From: an uncultured Bacteroidales bacterium
GTDB lineage: Bacteria; Bacteroidota; Bacteroidia; Bacteroidales; FEN-979
Direction: 5' to 3'
Assembly: GCA_903925275.1 (NCBI GenBank)
Contig: CAIYES010000386.1
Span: 1 to 37,628 of the forward strand
DNA: 37,628 nucleotides
Shown: positions 1 through 7,412 of the stretch, in pieces
How positions within the stretch are numbered: the first letter of the stretch is position 1
Layout: each line of letters starts with the position of its first letter
Translations under genes and position numbers: made by a program
The notes under the pieces: generated by a model
Database searches by the model: none
What the model saw: only the letters and a program-made list of their open reading frames with translations
Told to the model about the DNA's origin: nothing

Positions 1-211
1 CGTCCAGGTGTTTAACCCTGTCCTTCTCAATAATAATTTTACCGATAAGATACCGCTTGGCGAGTTCGTATTCCGAGGCTGCATCGGCAACCGGAAAGAT
101 GATCGCCTCCGTGACTTGTTGGTTTTGCATGATCTGTTTCAGGTCATACCATTTAATAACTTGGTAATCGGAAGAATTTGTCTTGCAAATTGCGAGTGAA
201 TATTTCTTCAT
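1..211 (-). CDS. partial hypothetical protein (C-terminus beyond left edge)
   Basis: Reading leftward from an ATG at 211 there is an uninterrupted frame of 70 codons to the window edge, beginning MKKYSLAICKTNSSDYQVIK and continuing with a mixed charged/hydrophobic composition typical of a real protein. The opposite-strand frame over the same bases looks like its shadow. I do not recognise the family. It is transcribed away from the four-CxxC gene at 502, and the 290 bp between them probably holds both promoters. The stop codon lies outside the window, so length and function are unknown. Confidence 0.6.
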   Translation of the reverse strand, partial: MKKYSLAICKTNSSDYQVIKWYDLKQIMQNQQVTEAIIFPVADAASEYELAKRYLIGKIIIEKDRVKHLD

Positions 212-501
212 ATGTTTGGTCTTGTTGGTTTTCCGAAGATTATAGGTAAAAACATTCTGCTACAAACGACTATTTTTCTTTATAAACTGACACGATTTCA
301 TTTTTATTGAGCCGGTGGAAAAATGAATTGCAGCAAAGGTAAATAAGCACTACGCAATCTATTTATGTTACCTTTTTTTGAGCCGGGAAAACAGGAAAAT
401 AAACAATTTGACCACTGTTTTTCCTCTCCATAAATACATTATGTTGGACCCCTTTACCTTTGCACCATCAAGTTTTAACAAACCTTTAAAAACAAAAACC
501 T
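212..501. promoter_or_regulatory. divergent intergenic region with WYL-type candidate site and -7 box
   Basis: This gap separates a leftward and a rightward gene. It contains TACCTTTG at 455-462, a match to the Bacteroidota -7 consensus TAnnTTTG, about 40 bases before the ATG at 502. No correctly spaced -33 TTG is seen; the nearest TTG is only 8 bp upstream. CAATCTATTTATGTTA at 355-370 is nearly identical to a site between the WYL regulator and the AAA ATPase near 2.28 kb. TTGAGCCGG occurs twice, at 307-315 and 378-386. Binding by the WYL protein is an inference. Confidence 0.45.
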
Positions 502-687
502 ATGCACTATCTGATCTCTTGTATGGTATGCGGAAAGCAATATCCTCCTAATTTTTCCTGGTATATCTGCGACAAATGTAATTTCCGGGTTTGTCCGGGT
601 TGTGTAGCTTATCATAAAGGCCCTTATTCTTCGGGAGGGAAGAAATGCAGCCAGTGCCAGTGGGGATATCTTAAGCCTGCAAAATAA
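502..687 (+). CDS. small four-CxxC zinc-binding protein
   Basis: This 61-aa protein has four CxxC knuckles at C7/C10, C23/C26, C31/C34 and C49/C52, plus H38. The spacing suggests two zinc ions bound in a double zinc-ribbon or RING-like cross-brace. Such small domains act as protein- or nucleic-acid-binding modules, and nothing here points to catalysis. The start is the only ATG, preceded by an A/C-rich leader and a TACCTTTG box at 455-462. It lies 53 bp before the 126-aa gene and may be co-transcribed with it. The cysteine pattern makes the coding assignment strong, but the function is unknown. Confidence 0.75.
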   Translation: MHYLISCMVCGKQYPPNFSWYICDKCNFRVCPGCVAYHKGPYSSGGKKCSQCQWGYLKPAK

Positions 688-740
688 TCGTACGAATGTT
701 TTTTGCAAATATCAAATCAAACGCTAACTAAAATTAACCA

Positions 741-1121
741 ATGGATGATCTTGAAATAACAGACCTGAAACACGCAGGAGTACCCAATCAACAAATGGAT
801 CTGAATGGGGCACAGAAAATATTTGATACTTTACAAAGTTCAAAACATACGCAACTGTTCAATACCTTGATGGAACGTGCAGTGATTTACTCACGGATCA
901 GAGTGGACTGGTATTATGCTGCTTTGGATGAGCAACTTGATCTGGATTATGACCGAACCGTTGCCCACGATGAATTTATCAGCTCCTGCGCGATGTTAAG
1001 CCAGAAGATGAAAGAAACCGGTGAAGATTCAAAATGGCGTTTTGCAATCGGGAAAGATCGCAAATCCATCGGGGATTTTGCATGTTTACTGCATGCAGTG
1101 ATTGGGATTAAAGCCAGGTAA
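741..1121 (+). CDS. hypothetical protein, 126 aa
   Basis: I do not recognise this family. The protein is soluble, mostly helical by composition, with a conspicuous aromatic stretch (RVDWYYAAL near residue 55), and has no signal peptide or membrane segment. The ATG is preceded by an A-rich leader (aaaattaacca) typical of Bacteroidota starts. It follows the four-CxxC gene in the same orientation and ends 5 bp from the convergent 3' end of the WYL regulator, leaving no room for a separate terminator. The tight packing and lack of competing frames support a real gene. Confidence 0.7.
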   Translation: MDDLEITDLKHAGVPNQQMDLNGAQKIFDTLQSSKHTQLFNTLMERAVIYSRIRVDWYYAALDEQLDLDYDRTVAHDEFISSCAMLSQKMKETGEDSKWRFAIGKDRKSIGDFACLLHAVIGIKAR

Positions 1122-1126
1122 GAACA

Positions 1127-2182
1127 TTACCTTTTTGGGGAAGTGGAAGCGTCGGGCGGTTTGTTTTTTTTATCCCGCTTTTCGACATAGTGATCGTACT
1201 TTCGCAGGATGTTCTGTAGGATTTTTATTACACTGTCGATGACGAATGGAGGCCAAATCACTTCAGCTTTGTCGCCATAAGGAAGTATCGCACTGCGGAC
1301 GAATTCCTCGTTGATGTTAACATCGGCGTAGATCACAACCCCATGTTCATCCCTGACGATCACCTCCTGGGTTTCATTTATTTTCGTTGTAAGGATTTCG
1401 TCAGCAACAGAGTTGTCATAGAAAATGCGTACCCCATGGTTTCTTTTTGTAAAATCAAGTGCACCCACAGAATGTCGTAACTTGTAGTGTAGGTTGTCCC
1501 TGAATTGTCTGTCGTAGGTAAAATATTGATCACTGGTATTCAAATTACTAATCCTGTCGAGACCATAAACAGCCTCCTTTTCATCTTCGGCACCCAGAAC
1601 ATACCATCTCCCAGCGATTTCCTTCAATGCGTATGGTTCGACAGTATGATCATGATGGACATCAAACAAACTGAACATGAAAGTGATTCTTTGTCTTTCC
1701 ACAATTGCATCATAAATAGGCGCAATCCATTCACTGCCGCTAAACTTTGTCTGTGGCTCATAAAAAATAATGCGCTCCTTTCCCGACATAGGTCTTTTCA
1801 GATCGATTTCAAGCCGCGACATGATTTTCTCCAAGGAATCTTTGGCATTTCTGAATGCAGCCGTGTTTTGAAAAAGTGCCAGTTGATTGAGCGCTCCATA
1901 AATGGTTTTTACTACATCATCACTCATGGGGATATCAAAACTGACATCAGGGTCTGAATAATAGTAGCCCCCAACATCAGGTTCACGATGATATTTAATG
2001 GGTAACCCGAATGTATTTCGCATGGCTTCCAGATCCTTCTCGAACATGGAGGGAGAAACCTGAAATCCTTCTTCATCAAGGATCTCAAGTATCCTTGCTT
2101 TGCTTTTTGGCACCTTTAGTGATTTTTTAAGGAAATTGTGAATGATCAGGTAGCGTTTGTATGCGTTTTTATTTACGGGCAT
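1127..2182 (-). CDS. WYL-domain transcriptional regulator
   Basis: This 351-aa protein has the YafY/PafBC-type architecture. An N-terminal helix-turn-helix region (residues 1-75) is followed by a WYL domain (about 150-220) with the core GRWYVLG at 191-197, where the usual L is V195, and YGLDRISNL with R210. The C-terminal WCX-like region runs from about 235 to 330. WYL domains sense nucleic acid or nucleotide ligands and regulate defence and DNA-damage genes. The basic tail (KRDKKNKPPD) is probably disordered. It is divergent from the AAA ATPase at 2344; both promoters and a dyad lie in the 160-bp gap, so it probably controls itself and that ATPase. A near-identical half-site at 355-370 suggests it also acts on the genes at 502-1121. 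Confidence 0.85.
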   Translation of the reverse strand: MPVNKNAYKRYLIIHNFLKKSLKVPKSKARILEILDEEGFQVSPSMFEKDLEAMRNTFGLPIKYHREPDVGGYYYSDPDVSFDIPMSDDVVKTIYGALNQLALFQNTAAFRNAKDSLEKIMSRLEIDLKRPMSGKERIIFYEPQTKFSGSEWIAPIYDAIVERQRITFMFSLFDVHHDHTVEPYALKEIAGRWYVLGAEDEKEAVYGLDRISNLNTSDQYFTYDRQFRDNLHYKLRHSVGALDFTKRNHGVRIFYDNSVADEILTTKINETQEVIVRDEHGVVIYADVNINEEFVRSAILPYGDKAEVIWPPFVIDSVIKILQNILRKYDHYVEKRDKKNKPPDASTSPKR

Positions 2183-2213
2183 CGGATTGCTATTGGTAAT
2201 CGTATATAAAAAG

Positions 2214-2244
2214 CAAAGTTAACGGAATAACCACAATGAATCAA
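2214..2244 (-). promoter_or_regulatory. Bacteroidota-type promoter of the WYL regulator
   Basis: On the minus strand TTG (2244-2242) is followed after exactly 20 bp by TAACTTTG (2221-2214). This matches the Bacteroidota housekeeping consensus of a -33 TTG and a -7 TAnnTTTG with 19-21 bp between them. The start codon at 2182 lies about 30 bases downstream. The -33 element is inside the left arm of the CAATCTAT dyad, so protein bound there would block this promoter. Confidence 0.6.
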
Positions 2245-2293
2245 TCTATGTAACGTCAATAAAAGCATGAAAAATTCCAATATAAATAGATTG
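2242..2293. promoter_or_regulatory. inverted repeat, candidate WYL operator
   Basis: CAATCTAT at 2242-2249 and its reverse complement ATAGATTG at 2286-2293 form an 8-bp dyad with centres 44 bp apart, in the middle of the divergent WYL/AAA intergenic region. Read on the minus strand, the right arm extends to CAATCTATTTATATTG (2293-2278). That matches CAATCTATTTATGTTA at 355-370 at 14 of 16 positions. The left arm extends only weakly (CAATCTATGTA). The arms overlap TTG elements of both promoters. The role as operator is inferred from position and repetition. Confidence 0.5.
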
Positions 2294-2306
2294 TGGAGTA
2301 CCCGGT

Positions 2307-2314
2307 TATTTTTG
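2307..2314 (+). promoter_or_regulatory. -7 box upstream of AAA ATPase
   Basis: TATTTTTG matches the Bacteroidota -7 consensus TAnnTTTG and lies 29 bases before the ATG at 2344. The nearest TTG (2291-2293) is 13 bp upstream, shorter than the usual 19-21 bp, so the -33 element is uncertain. The position argues for translation from 2344 rather than from a GTG at 2293, which would precede the promoter. Confidence 0.5.
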
Positions 2315-2343
2315 CAATTCACAACAACATTAATTTACATACC

Positions 2344-4038
2344 ATGCAAATAGACATGAATAGTCCAATCCTGAAAAGTATCAGCGCAGTATACGAAAAA
2401 CGGGAAGATCTCTTTAAGAACCAGGATCTGCTTTCTGCCCTCGGAGAAGATCTTTCAGTTTTAACAGAATTTTTCGGAAAGGATCAGAAAGCAGCAGCAT
2501 TACTTTCAGTCATGATCTGCAATGAGATCATGGAAGAGGCGGAATCTATCAACAGGATCATGCGATTTTTAGGATTTAATCCCCTCGATTTCATTACGGT
2601 GAATTATTCTGTGACAGAACTCAGAAAAGATGGCTGGATAACGGTCAGTCCGAGGGACCGGCACTTTGGAAATCATACAGAGTTCAGGATTGCCGAAGAG
2701 GTGATGGAAGCTGTTGCTCAAAATGATCCAGGAAAATTAAAAATACCAATACCGGATACTCTGCCGGAAGTATTATCGGCTATCCGGAAAATCATCAAGG
2801 CAGATCGTTATTCTAATAGCAACTATCACAAAAGGGATTTTCTGACTGAAATTGACAGGTACTGCGTTTGTCCGTTCGTTGATAGGCTGTTAAGTGACAA
2901 TAATCTTAACGAAATTGAAAAAATTATCTTGTTTTTATTCAGTGCTGAATTCATTCTTGGCCAGGAGGAGTTCAATTTGAGTGCAACAATGGAGACATTG
3001 ACCTGCGATTCTTCGGAAACGCGCTTTTTGCTTTGTCAAATCAGGGATCACAGGAATGCAATTTTGCGTGATGGATACATTCGCTTTGCGAATCCCGGCT
3101 TAGCGGATTTATCCTCTGTGGCTCTTGGAGACAGGATACTTGCCGAACTCGGCAATGACCTGTCAGCAAGAGAAAATATAAAATTTGCTTCGAGATATAG
3201 TCAGATACTTTATCCTGATAAAATCCAGCAGCAGGAGTTGTCGTTTAATCCCGACAACCAGAAGTCGATCGATGAAATATTACGGTTTACGGCTCCCGAA
3301 AGCTTTGATGACATGGGAGGGAGGTTTATTAAAAATGGGATGAAACCTGGACTAACCATGTTGTTTTATGGACTACCTGGTACCGGGAAAACCGAGTTGG
3401 TGAAGCAAATTGCCCGGCTCCACCAGAGGACGGTTTTGCAGGTTGAAATTTCGCAAATCAAGAACATGTGGGTGGGCGAATCGGAAAAGAACCTGAAACG
3501 GGTGTTCAAAGAGTATCAGTCGGCATTGAACCATTTCAAGATCACACCCATTCTTTTTTTTAATGAAGCGGACGGGATATTAGGGGAAAGAAAGCAAACG
3601 CACAGTTCAGTTGATCAGATGCTGAACTCAATGCAGAATATATTGTTACAGGAATTGGAGGATTTTCAGGGTATATTCATCGCGACCACCAATTTAATTG
3701 CCAATATTGACAAAGCATTCGACCGGAGGATGCTGTACAAACTAAACTTTCAAATCCCAAACGAAGAGACTCGGTATACGATTCTTAGGAATGAATTTCC
3801 TGACATGCCTGCTTTATTGCTGCATGACATCAGCCGAAAATACATGCTCAGTGGAGGGCAGATACAAAATATCAGGAAGAAATTTTTAATCGATAATATC
3901 TTGTTTGCCGAAACTACTGATTACAACATACGACTGCTCCACCATGTAGAAGAAGAGACCCAGTTCAGATCAGGAAAAAGTAGTATGATAGGCTTCAAAC
4001 TAAATGGTTTAGCAATAAACAAAGACCAACTTGGTTGA
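2344..4038 (+). CDS. AAA+ ATPase, CDC48/FtsH-like module with helical N-terminal region
   Basis: This is a 564-aa protein from the ATG at 2344. That start was chosen because a -7 box sits at 2307-2314; the GTG at 2293 would lie upstream of the promoter. Residues 1-320 are an unrecognised helical region. The AAA+ core runs from about 335 to 500, with Walker A GLPGTGKT at 343-350, a pore-like segment MWVGESEKN about 40 residues on, Walker B ILFFNEAD with N407-E408, sensor 1 IATTN and an arginine-finger region FDRRMLY. The Walker B aspartate is replaced by asparagine. I recall this NEAD variant from related ATPases, so it need not be inactive. It is a distant paralogue of the ATPase at 24738 (shared V-G-[DE]-S-E-K-N-L, HF-[KE]-[IV]-TP). 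Divergence from the WYL gene suggests regulated expression. It probably remodels protein complexes; the substrate is unknown. Confidence 0.85.
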   Translation: MQIDMNSPILKSISAVYEKREDLFKNQDLLSALGEDLSVLTEFFGKDQKAAALLSVMICNEIMEEAESINRIMRFLGFNPLDFITVNYSVTELRKDGWITVSPRDRHFGNHTEFRIAEEVMEAVAQNDPGKLKIPIPDTLPEVLSAIRKIIKADRYSNSNYHKRDFLTEIDRYCVCPFVDRLLSDNNLNEIEKIILFLFSAEFILGQEEFNLSATMETLTCDSSETRFLLCQIRDHRNAILRDGYIRFANPGLADLSSVALGDRILAELGNDLSARENIKFASRYSQILYPDKIQQQELSFNPDNQKSIDEILRFTAPESFDDMGGRFIKNGMKPGLTMLFYGLPGTGKTELVKQIARLHQRTVLQVEISQIKNMWVGESEKNLKRVFKEYQSALNHFKITPILFFNEADGILGERKQTHSSVDQMLNSMQNILLQELEDFQGIFIATTNLIANIDKAFDRRMLYKLNFQIPNEETRYTILRNEFPDMPALLLHDISRKYMLSGGQIQNIRKKFLIDNILFAETTDYNIRLLHHVEEETQFRSGKSSMIGFKLNGLAINKDQLG

Positions 4039-4094
4039 TTAAAATGAAAGAATTGCAAACATATTGCCTTTACGATGGTACAGGCGTTTTTTAG

Positions 4095-4175
4095 ATCAGT
4101 TTTCTTCCAGAAGACAATCAGGGTGTATTTTTCGCCTTTGCGAACCTGACCACCATTGGCAAGGATTTGTCCGAA
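4095..4175 (-). pseudogene. ArdC-like antirestriction protein fragment
   Basis: In a frame different from the adjacent remnant, the minus strand reads FGQILANGGQVRKGEK followed by YTLIVFWKKTD. This resembles the ArdC N-terminal domain signature (GG-x-VRKGEK-x-x-x-[VI]V[FY]WK). Only about 27 codons of the homologous stretch remain, with no start and no downstream domain. ArdC proteins are antirestriction factors carried by conjugative elements. The fragment is joined directly to the tail of the small-protein pseudogene, which indicates a deletion junction near 4160-4175. Family recognition is from memory of the motif. Confidence 0.55.
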
Positions 4176-4443
4176 GCTTCTGTTTTTGGTGTTGCCGTTC
4201 TTTTTGGTTTGCGGGTGCTTTTTTGGGGAGCATCTTCTACCAAGCTTGCATGAGGTTCCGGCGTTTCAACCTTTTTATTTACATAAGCTGTGTATCCGTG
4301 ACCGAAACTGTCTGGAGTTTTCAATTTCGCTACATCGAAAGTGATGTAATCTTCGCCGTTGAATACATGAGAGAGCATTTTACGATTGATAAATTCGCGA
4401 CCTGTGTGCCTTTTCCGATGTAATTTTTTTCAAAAGTTTTCAT
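4118..4443 (-). pseudogene. frameshifted small mobile-element protein (MKTFEKNYIGKG family)
   Basis: From the ATG at 4443 the minus strand reads MKTFEKNYIGKGTQVANL then SIVK. It loses frame near 4375, and the continuation GEDYITFDVAKLKTPDSFG then HGYTAYVNKKVETPEP is in the next frame. Together they look like a Bacteroidetes single-domain protein found on plasmids and conjugative transposons, with roughly ten codons missing at the frame change. The Lys/Thr-rich tail (TRKPKRTATPKTEASDKSLP) fits that family. The end after SLP is replaced by the ArdC-like fragment. The 86-codon ORF inside it is therefore the 3' part of a broken gene, not an independent one. Confidence 0.6.
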
Positions 4444-5092
4444 GACTGAGTGTTTTAGGGTTAAATTTTATGCAAGTGTAATTAAGCTCCTGGAGGGGGT
4501 CACTCAAGGAGGAATTGGAATGCCGGAAGGCACTGAGGATATGCCGGGAAAGTCCTTGAATGAGTGGAACTGTTACCCTGGAATGAGGCAATAAATTAGC
4601 AGAGAATAAATACCGGAACTTGGTCATGTGACATGTAGAAAACACTTCGAAAATGGACTGGTGCTGAATTAATCGGGAAAGTCGGTGGAAAACCAGAGGG
4701 GAAAGGGAGGAAGGCAACTGGTGGGATTATCATTTTTGTGGAGTGACCTATACCATAGATTGGCAAAGGACTGGCATGGAAATAGTTTGAAACATTGGAT
4801 TTGCAAAGATGAATGAAGCTTCTTAGGAAGCTATCGACTCATTTGCAAGGAAAAGGAGGGGGGAGGTATTTTTCTTAAAGCTAAATCAATACTCATAATA
4901 TCCGCATTAAAAATGTATAACTTTGATGATAAAAATGAGTAGCTCTATATTGATACTCAATTACGGATTATTAGATCAACAGCAATTATATATGGGATAA
5001 AATATCAAACTATTTATTTTACTTATCCTCTGAATTAAGTTAAAAGTTAATAATTTGAATGGCATCATTAGTGACAAAAAAAATAAACTATT
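4444..5092. other. gene-free AT-rich intergenic region
   Basis: No convincing gene lies in these 649 bp. A leftward frame at 4430-4717 has an unlikely Ser/Leu/His-rich composition and overlaps the pseudogene start. A small hairpin, AGCTTC (4817-4822), loop TTAG, GAAGCT (4827-4832), has no T-tract. The last 200 bp are strongly AT-rich and probably hold the promoter of the 749-aa gene, though no exact TAnnTTTG box was found. Confidence 0.5.
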
Positions 5093-7342
5093 ATGGGATA
5101 CAGAATTGAAACCTATTCTTTATCAGAATTAAGTAGAATTAGTACTCCGGGAAAAGTAGTTCCTGCACTTTTCTGGCTAATACCTGTCGGAAATTGGGAA
5201 TACTCAGAATTAGAAAGATTATGGCACCATTTTACACAGAGGAGGGGAAGGTGTAATGAAATGGGACTCATGCTTGTTAAAGATAAATACAATCGGGGTA
5301 ATATAGATGTTAATTCTGTAAAAGAAACTGTATTGTCAGAAATGACTGGAAAATTAGCAGATTTACTGCCTTCTGGCATTAATACTATTTACAATAATGA
5401 CTATATCGTATCAAATAAAAAAAACAATCAGGTCCTAATCCTTTCTGGTGCTTATCCCCAACCAGGATGGGGAGTTCTTATTTCATTTAAAGAGCACGTC
5501 GAGATTGAAGAATTTCTTGAAAGAACATTAAATGAGATTCATTTTGATATTTATACAGTTTTCAGAATTGCCACATTAGCATTCAAAAATTGGGAAGAAT
5601 CAAAAAACAAAATGCCGATTAAACCAGAAGTAAGGGTTTTCGTTGATAAAAATAAAATTTGCATTGAATTGGTCAACCAAACTGAGAGTTTATTAAGAGA
5701 CATTGAAACAGATAATTTGAACTCATTTCATTATCAAACCTTGAAAAAAATTTCAAGAGAAATTCAAATTAAGGAGTTTTCCGAAAAACTTGATCCGTTA
5801 TTTGAAAAGGCGGATGACAAATTCATTATATCTGTTATGATACTCCGCGCTCATAAAGAAATGCGTGATACCGAAATTAACAATACCTTATTTAGGTTTA
5901 TCACTGAGCATAACCCGAAAACCAACAATCTGTTCAAATCGGAAAGCAATGAACAACTTAAAAAGACAGCGAGTTTGCTTTTAAAACTGGAGGAAACTGA
6001 AAAGCCAAAGGAGAATTTTATAGCCTGGGCGGAAAATATCTACAATGCACGAATTGATGACATCATTGGAATTGTTAAAAATGTAAAGAACTTTTTTACT
6101 GTAATGGTTGGAGACCTAACGATCTCGACTATTCATCTGGAAGAAAATTATAAATCGGAATTGGCAGCCTGGCGCGATGACCTCGAAAAGAAGCGGTTGT
6201 TTTTTCACAAAAATTTGCAAGGTGTCATTAAATCTCATTGGGAGTATGGACCTTCTTTTTTGATTAATCTTGAAATTGAGGCCAAAAAAAGGGGTGCATC
6301 AGCGAAATCAGTGTCATGGGATCCTGCCAGAATGGTCGGATGGAAGATTTTGACTGCAGGAATGGAACTGAAAGTTATTGATATTGCTGCACATGTTAAG
6401 GAAATTATCCCGGAATTTGCAAATGAGACAAATTCGATTAATTATGTGGATGACAACACACTTCTTAATGGTAGCCTATTTACTGATTATGTTCATTATA
6501 TTTCAAAGTCCGATCCGAAAATTTCCGCCAGGGAAATTACAAAAAACCTGCTTAAAAGACTTCTACGCACGAGTGAGATTGCTTCTATTTTAAAAAATAT
6601 TTCATTGAATATACCTCTTGGGCAGACTAATAACGAACTAATTGAAGCACTTCTGGTTAATTTTGGGTGGCCTGCCAAAGAAAATCATGAGGAGACTACC
6701 CTAGCGGCTTGTGTCAGAGAAACTGACGGAAAATACATTGTTAATCCGCACATTTCTGGCAACGACATCCGGATTATCAGCGAAAGTTATTGCAAAGATT
6801 TGATAGACACATTAAGTTCCAAACTGGGATATACGGAAAAGGAGCTATGGGATATGATTTTATTCAAAAGACCAGAATATAAAGGGCAAAATCAGGGCTG
6901 GAATTATGAAATCAACAAAATTACCATAGGTGGGGCAATAATTATCCTAAATGCTTTACTTGATGAAGCATTGCCGGAAAAGAAAGATGTCTCTGATTTA
7001 TTACTAAGAAGCCTAAATGATTTAAGCAAAAAACTTAATCCTCTTAGCCATCATTCACACATTCAGGTTAATACTTCTGATTTGATAAATGAAATAGTCA
7101 GTATTATCAACTGCACTAAAGAGTTGGTTTCTGAAATGCCTTGGCATTTTAACCCGATTCAAAGGAATGGACAACAACCAAGTGTTTTAACGGGTAACGC
7201 TTGGAGCCATAGTTACAAACAAAGTAGGCAATTAAGCATAATTTTATGGAATGGAGAGGATATATCTGACAGTATGCTTATATGGAATCCAACTAAAATT
7301 AACCCGGTTGTCCCTGATGCTATAATTATAAATAGACCATAA
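5093..7342 (+). CDS. unknown 749-aa protein upstream of recDCB
   Basis: I do not recognise this large soluble protein. It has no Walker A motif, no obvious nuclease motif, no signal peptide and no membrane helix. The N-terminal 130 residues include a beta-rich stretch (VLILSGAYPQPGWGVLISF), the middle is helical and charged, and the C-terminal quarter contains LSKKLNPLSHHSHIQ. That last stretch is followed by hydrophobic helices and vaguely recalls HEPN-type helical bundles; it is too weak for a call. The coding sequence is more AT-rich than the downstream rec genes, which suggests a different origin. It precedes recD by 70 bp on the same strand and may be the first gene of that operon. This makes a sensor, effector or regulator of the RecBCD-like complex plausible but unproven. 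Confidence 0.75.
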   Translation: MGYRIETYSLSELSRISTPGKVVPALFWLIPVGNWEYSELERLWHHFTQRRGRCNEMGLMLVKDKYNRGNIDVNSVKETVLSEMTGKLADLLPSGINTIYNNDYIVSNKKNNQVLILSGAYPQPGWGVLISFKEHVEIEEFLERTLNEIHFDIYTVFRIATLAFKNWEESKNKMPIKPEVRVFVDKNKICIELVNQTESLLRDIETDNLNSFHYQTLKKISREIQIKEFSEKLDPLFEKADDKFIISVMILRAHKEMRDTEINNTLFRFITEHNPKTNNLFKSESNEQLKKTASLLLKLEETEKPKENFIAWAENIYNARIDDIIGIVKNVKNFFTVMVGDLTISTIHLEENYKSELAAWRDDLEKKRLFFHKNLQGVIKSHWEYGPSFLINLEIEAKKRGASAKSVSWDPARMVGWKILTAGMELKVIDIAAHVKEIIPEFANETNSINYVDDNTLLNGSLFTDYVHYISKSDPKISAREITKNLLKRLLRTSEIASILKNISLNIPLGQTNNELIEALLVNFGWPAKENHEETTLAACVRETDGKYIVNPHISGNDIRIISESYCKDLIDTLSSKLGYTEKELWDMILFKRPEYKGQNQGWNYEINKITIGGAIIILNALLDEALPEKKDVSDLLLRSLNDLSKKLNPLSHHSHIQVNTSDLINEIVSIINCTKELVSEMPWHFNPIQRNGQQPSVLTGNAWSHSYKQSRQLSIILWNGEDISDSMLIWNPTKINPVVPDAIIINRP

Positions 7343-7412
7343 ATAACCTTTTGTGAGAAGAGAGCACTTATATATTTAAGCGCGATTAAAATCACACACC
7401 AACTATCTTGAC

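Noticed and set aside
8..199. 63-codon rightward frame at the left edge
   Set aside because: It overlaps the better leftward frame starting at 211, which has more protein-like composition and runs off the edge without a stop.
2293..2343. Upstream GTG start for the AAA ATPase
   Set aside because: It would place the start before the TATTTTTG box at 2307-2314; the ATG at 2344 has a normal A/C-rich leader.
4430..4717. 95-codon leftward frame
   Set aside because: Unnatural composition, no start context, and it ends over the start of the pseudogene at 4443.
4740..4790. TGGCATGG near 4770 as a sigma-54 promoter
   Set aside because: The second half lacks a TTGC at the right spacing and no gene follows within a reasonable distance.
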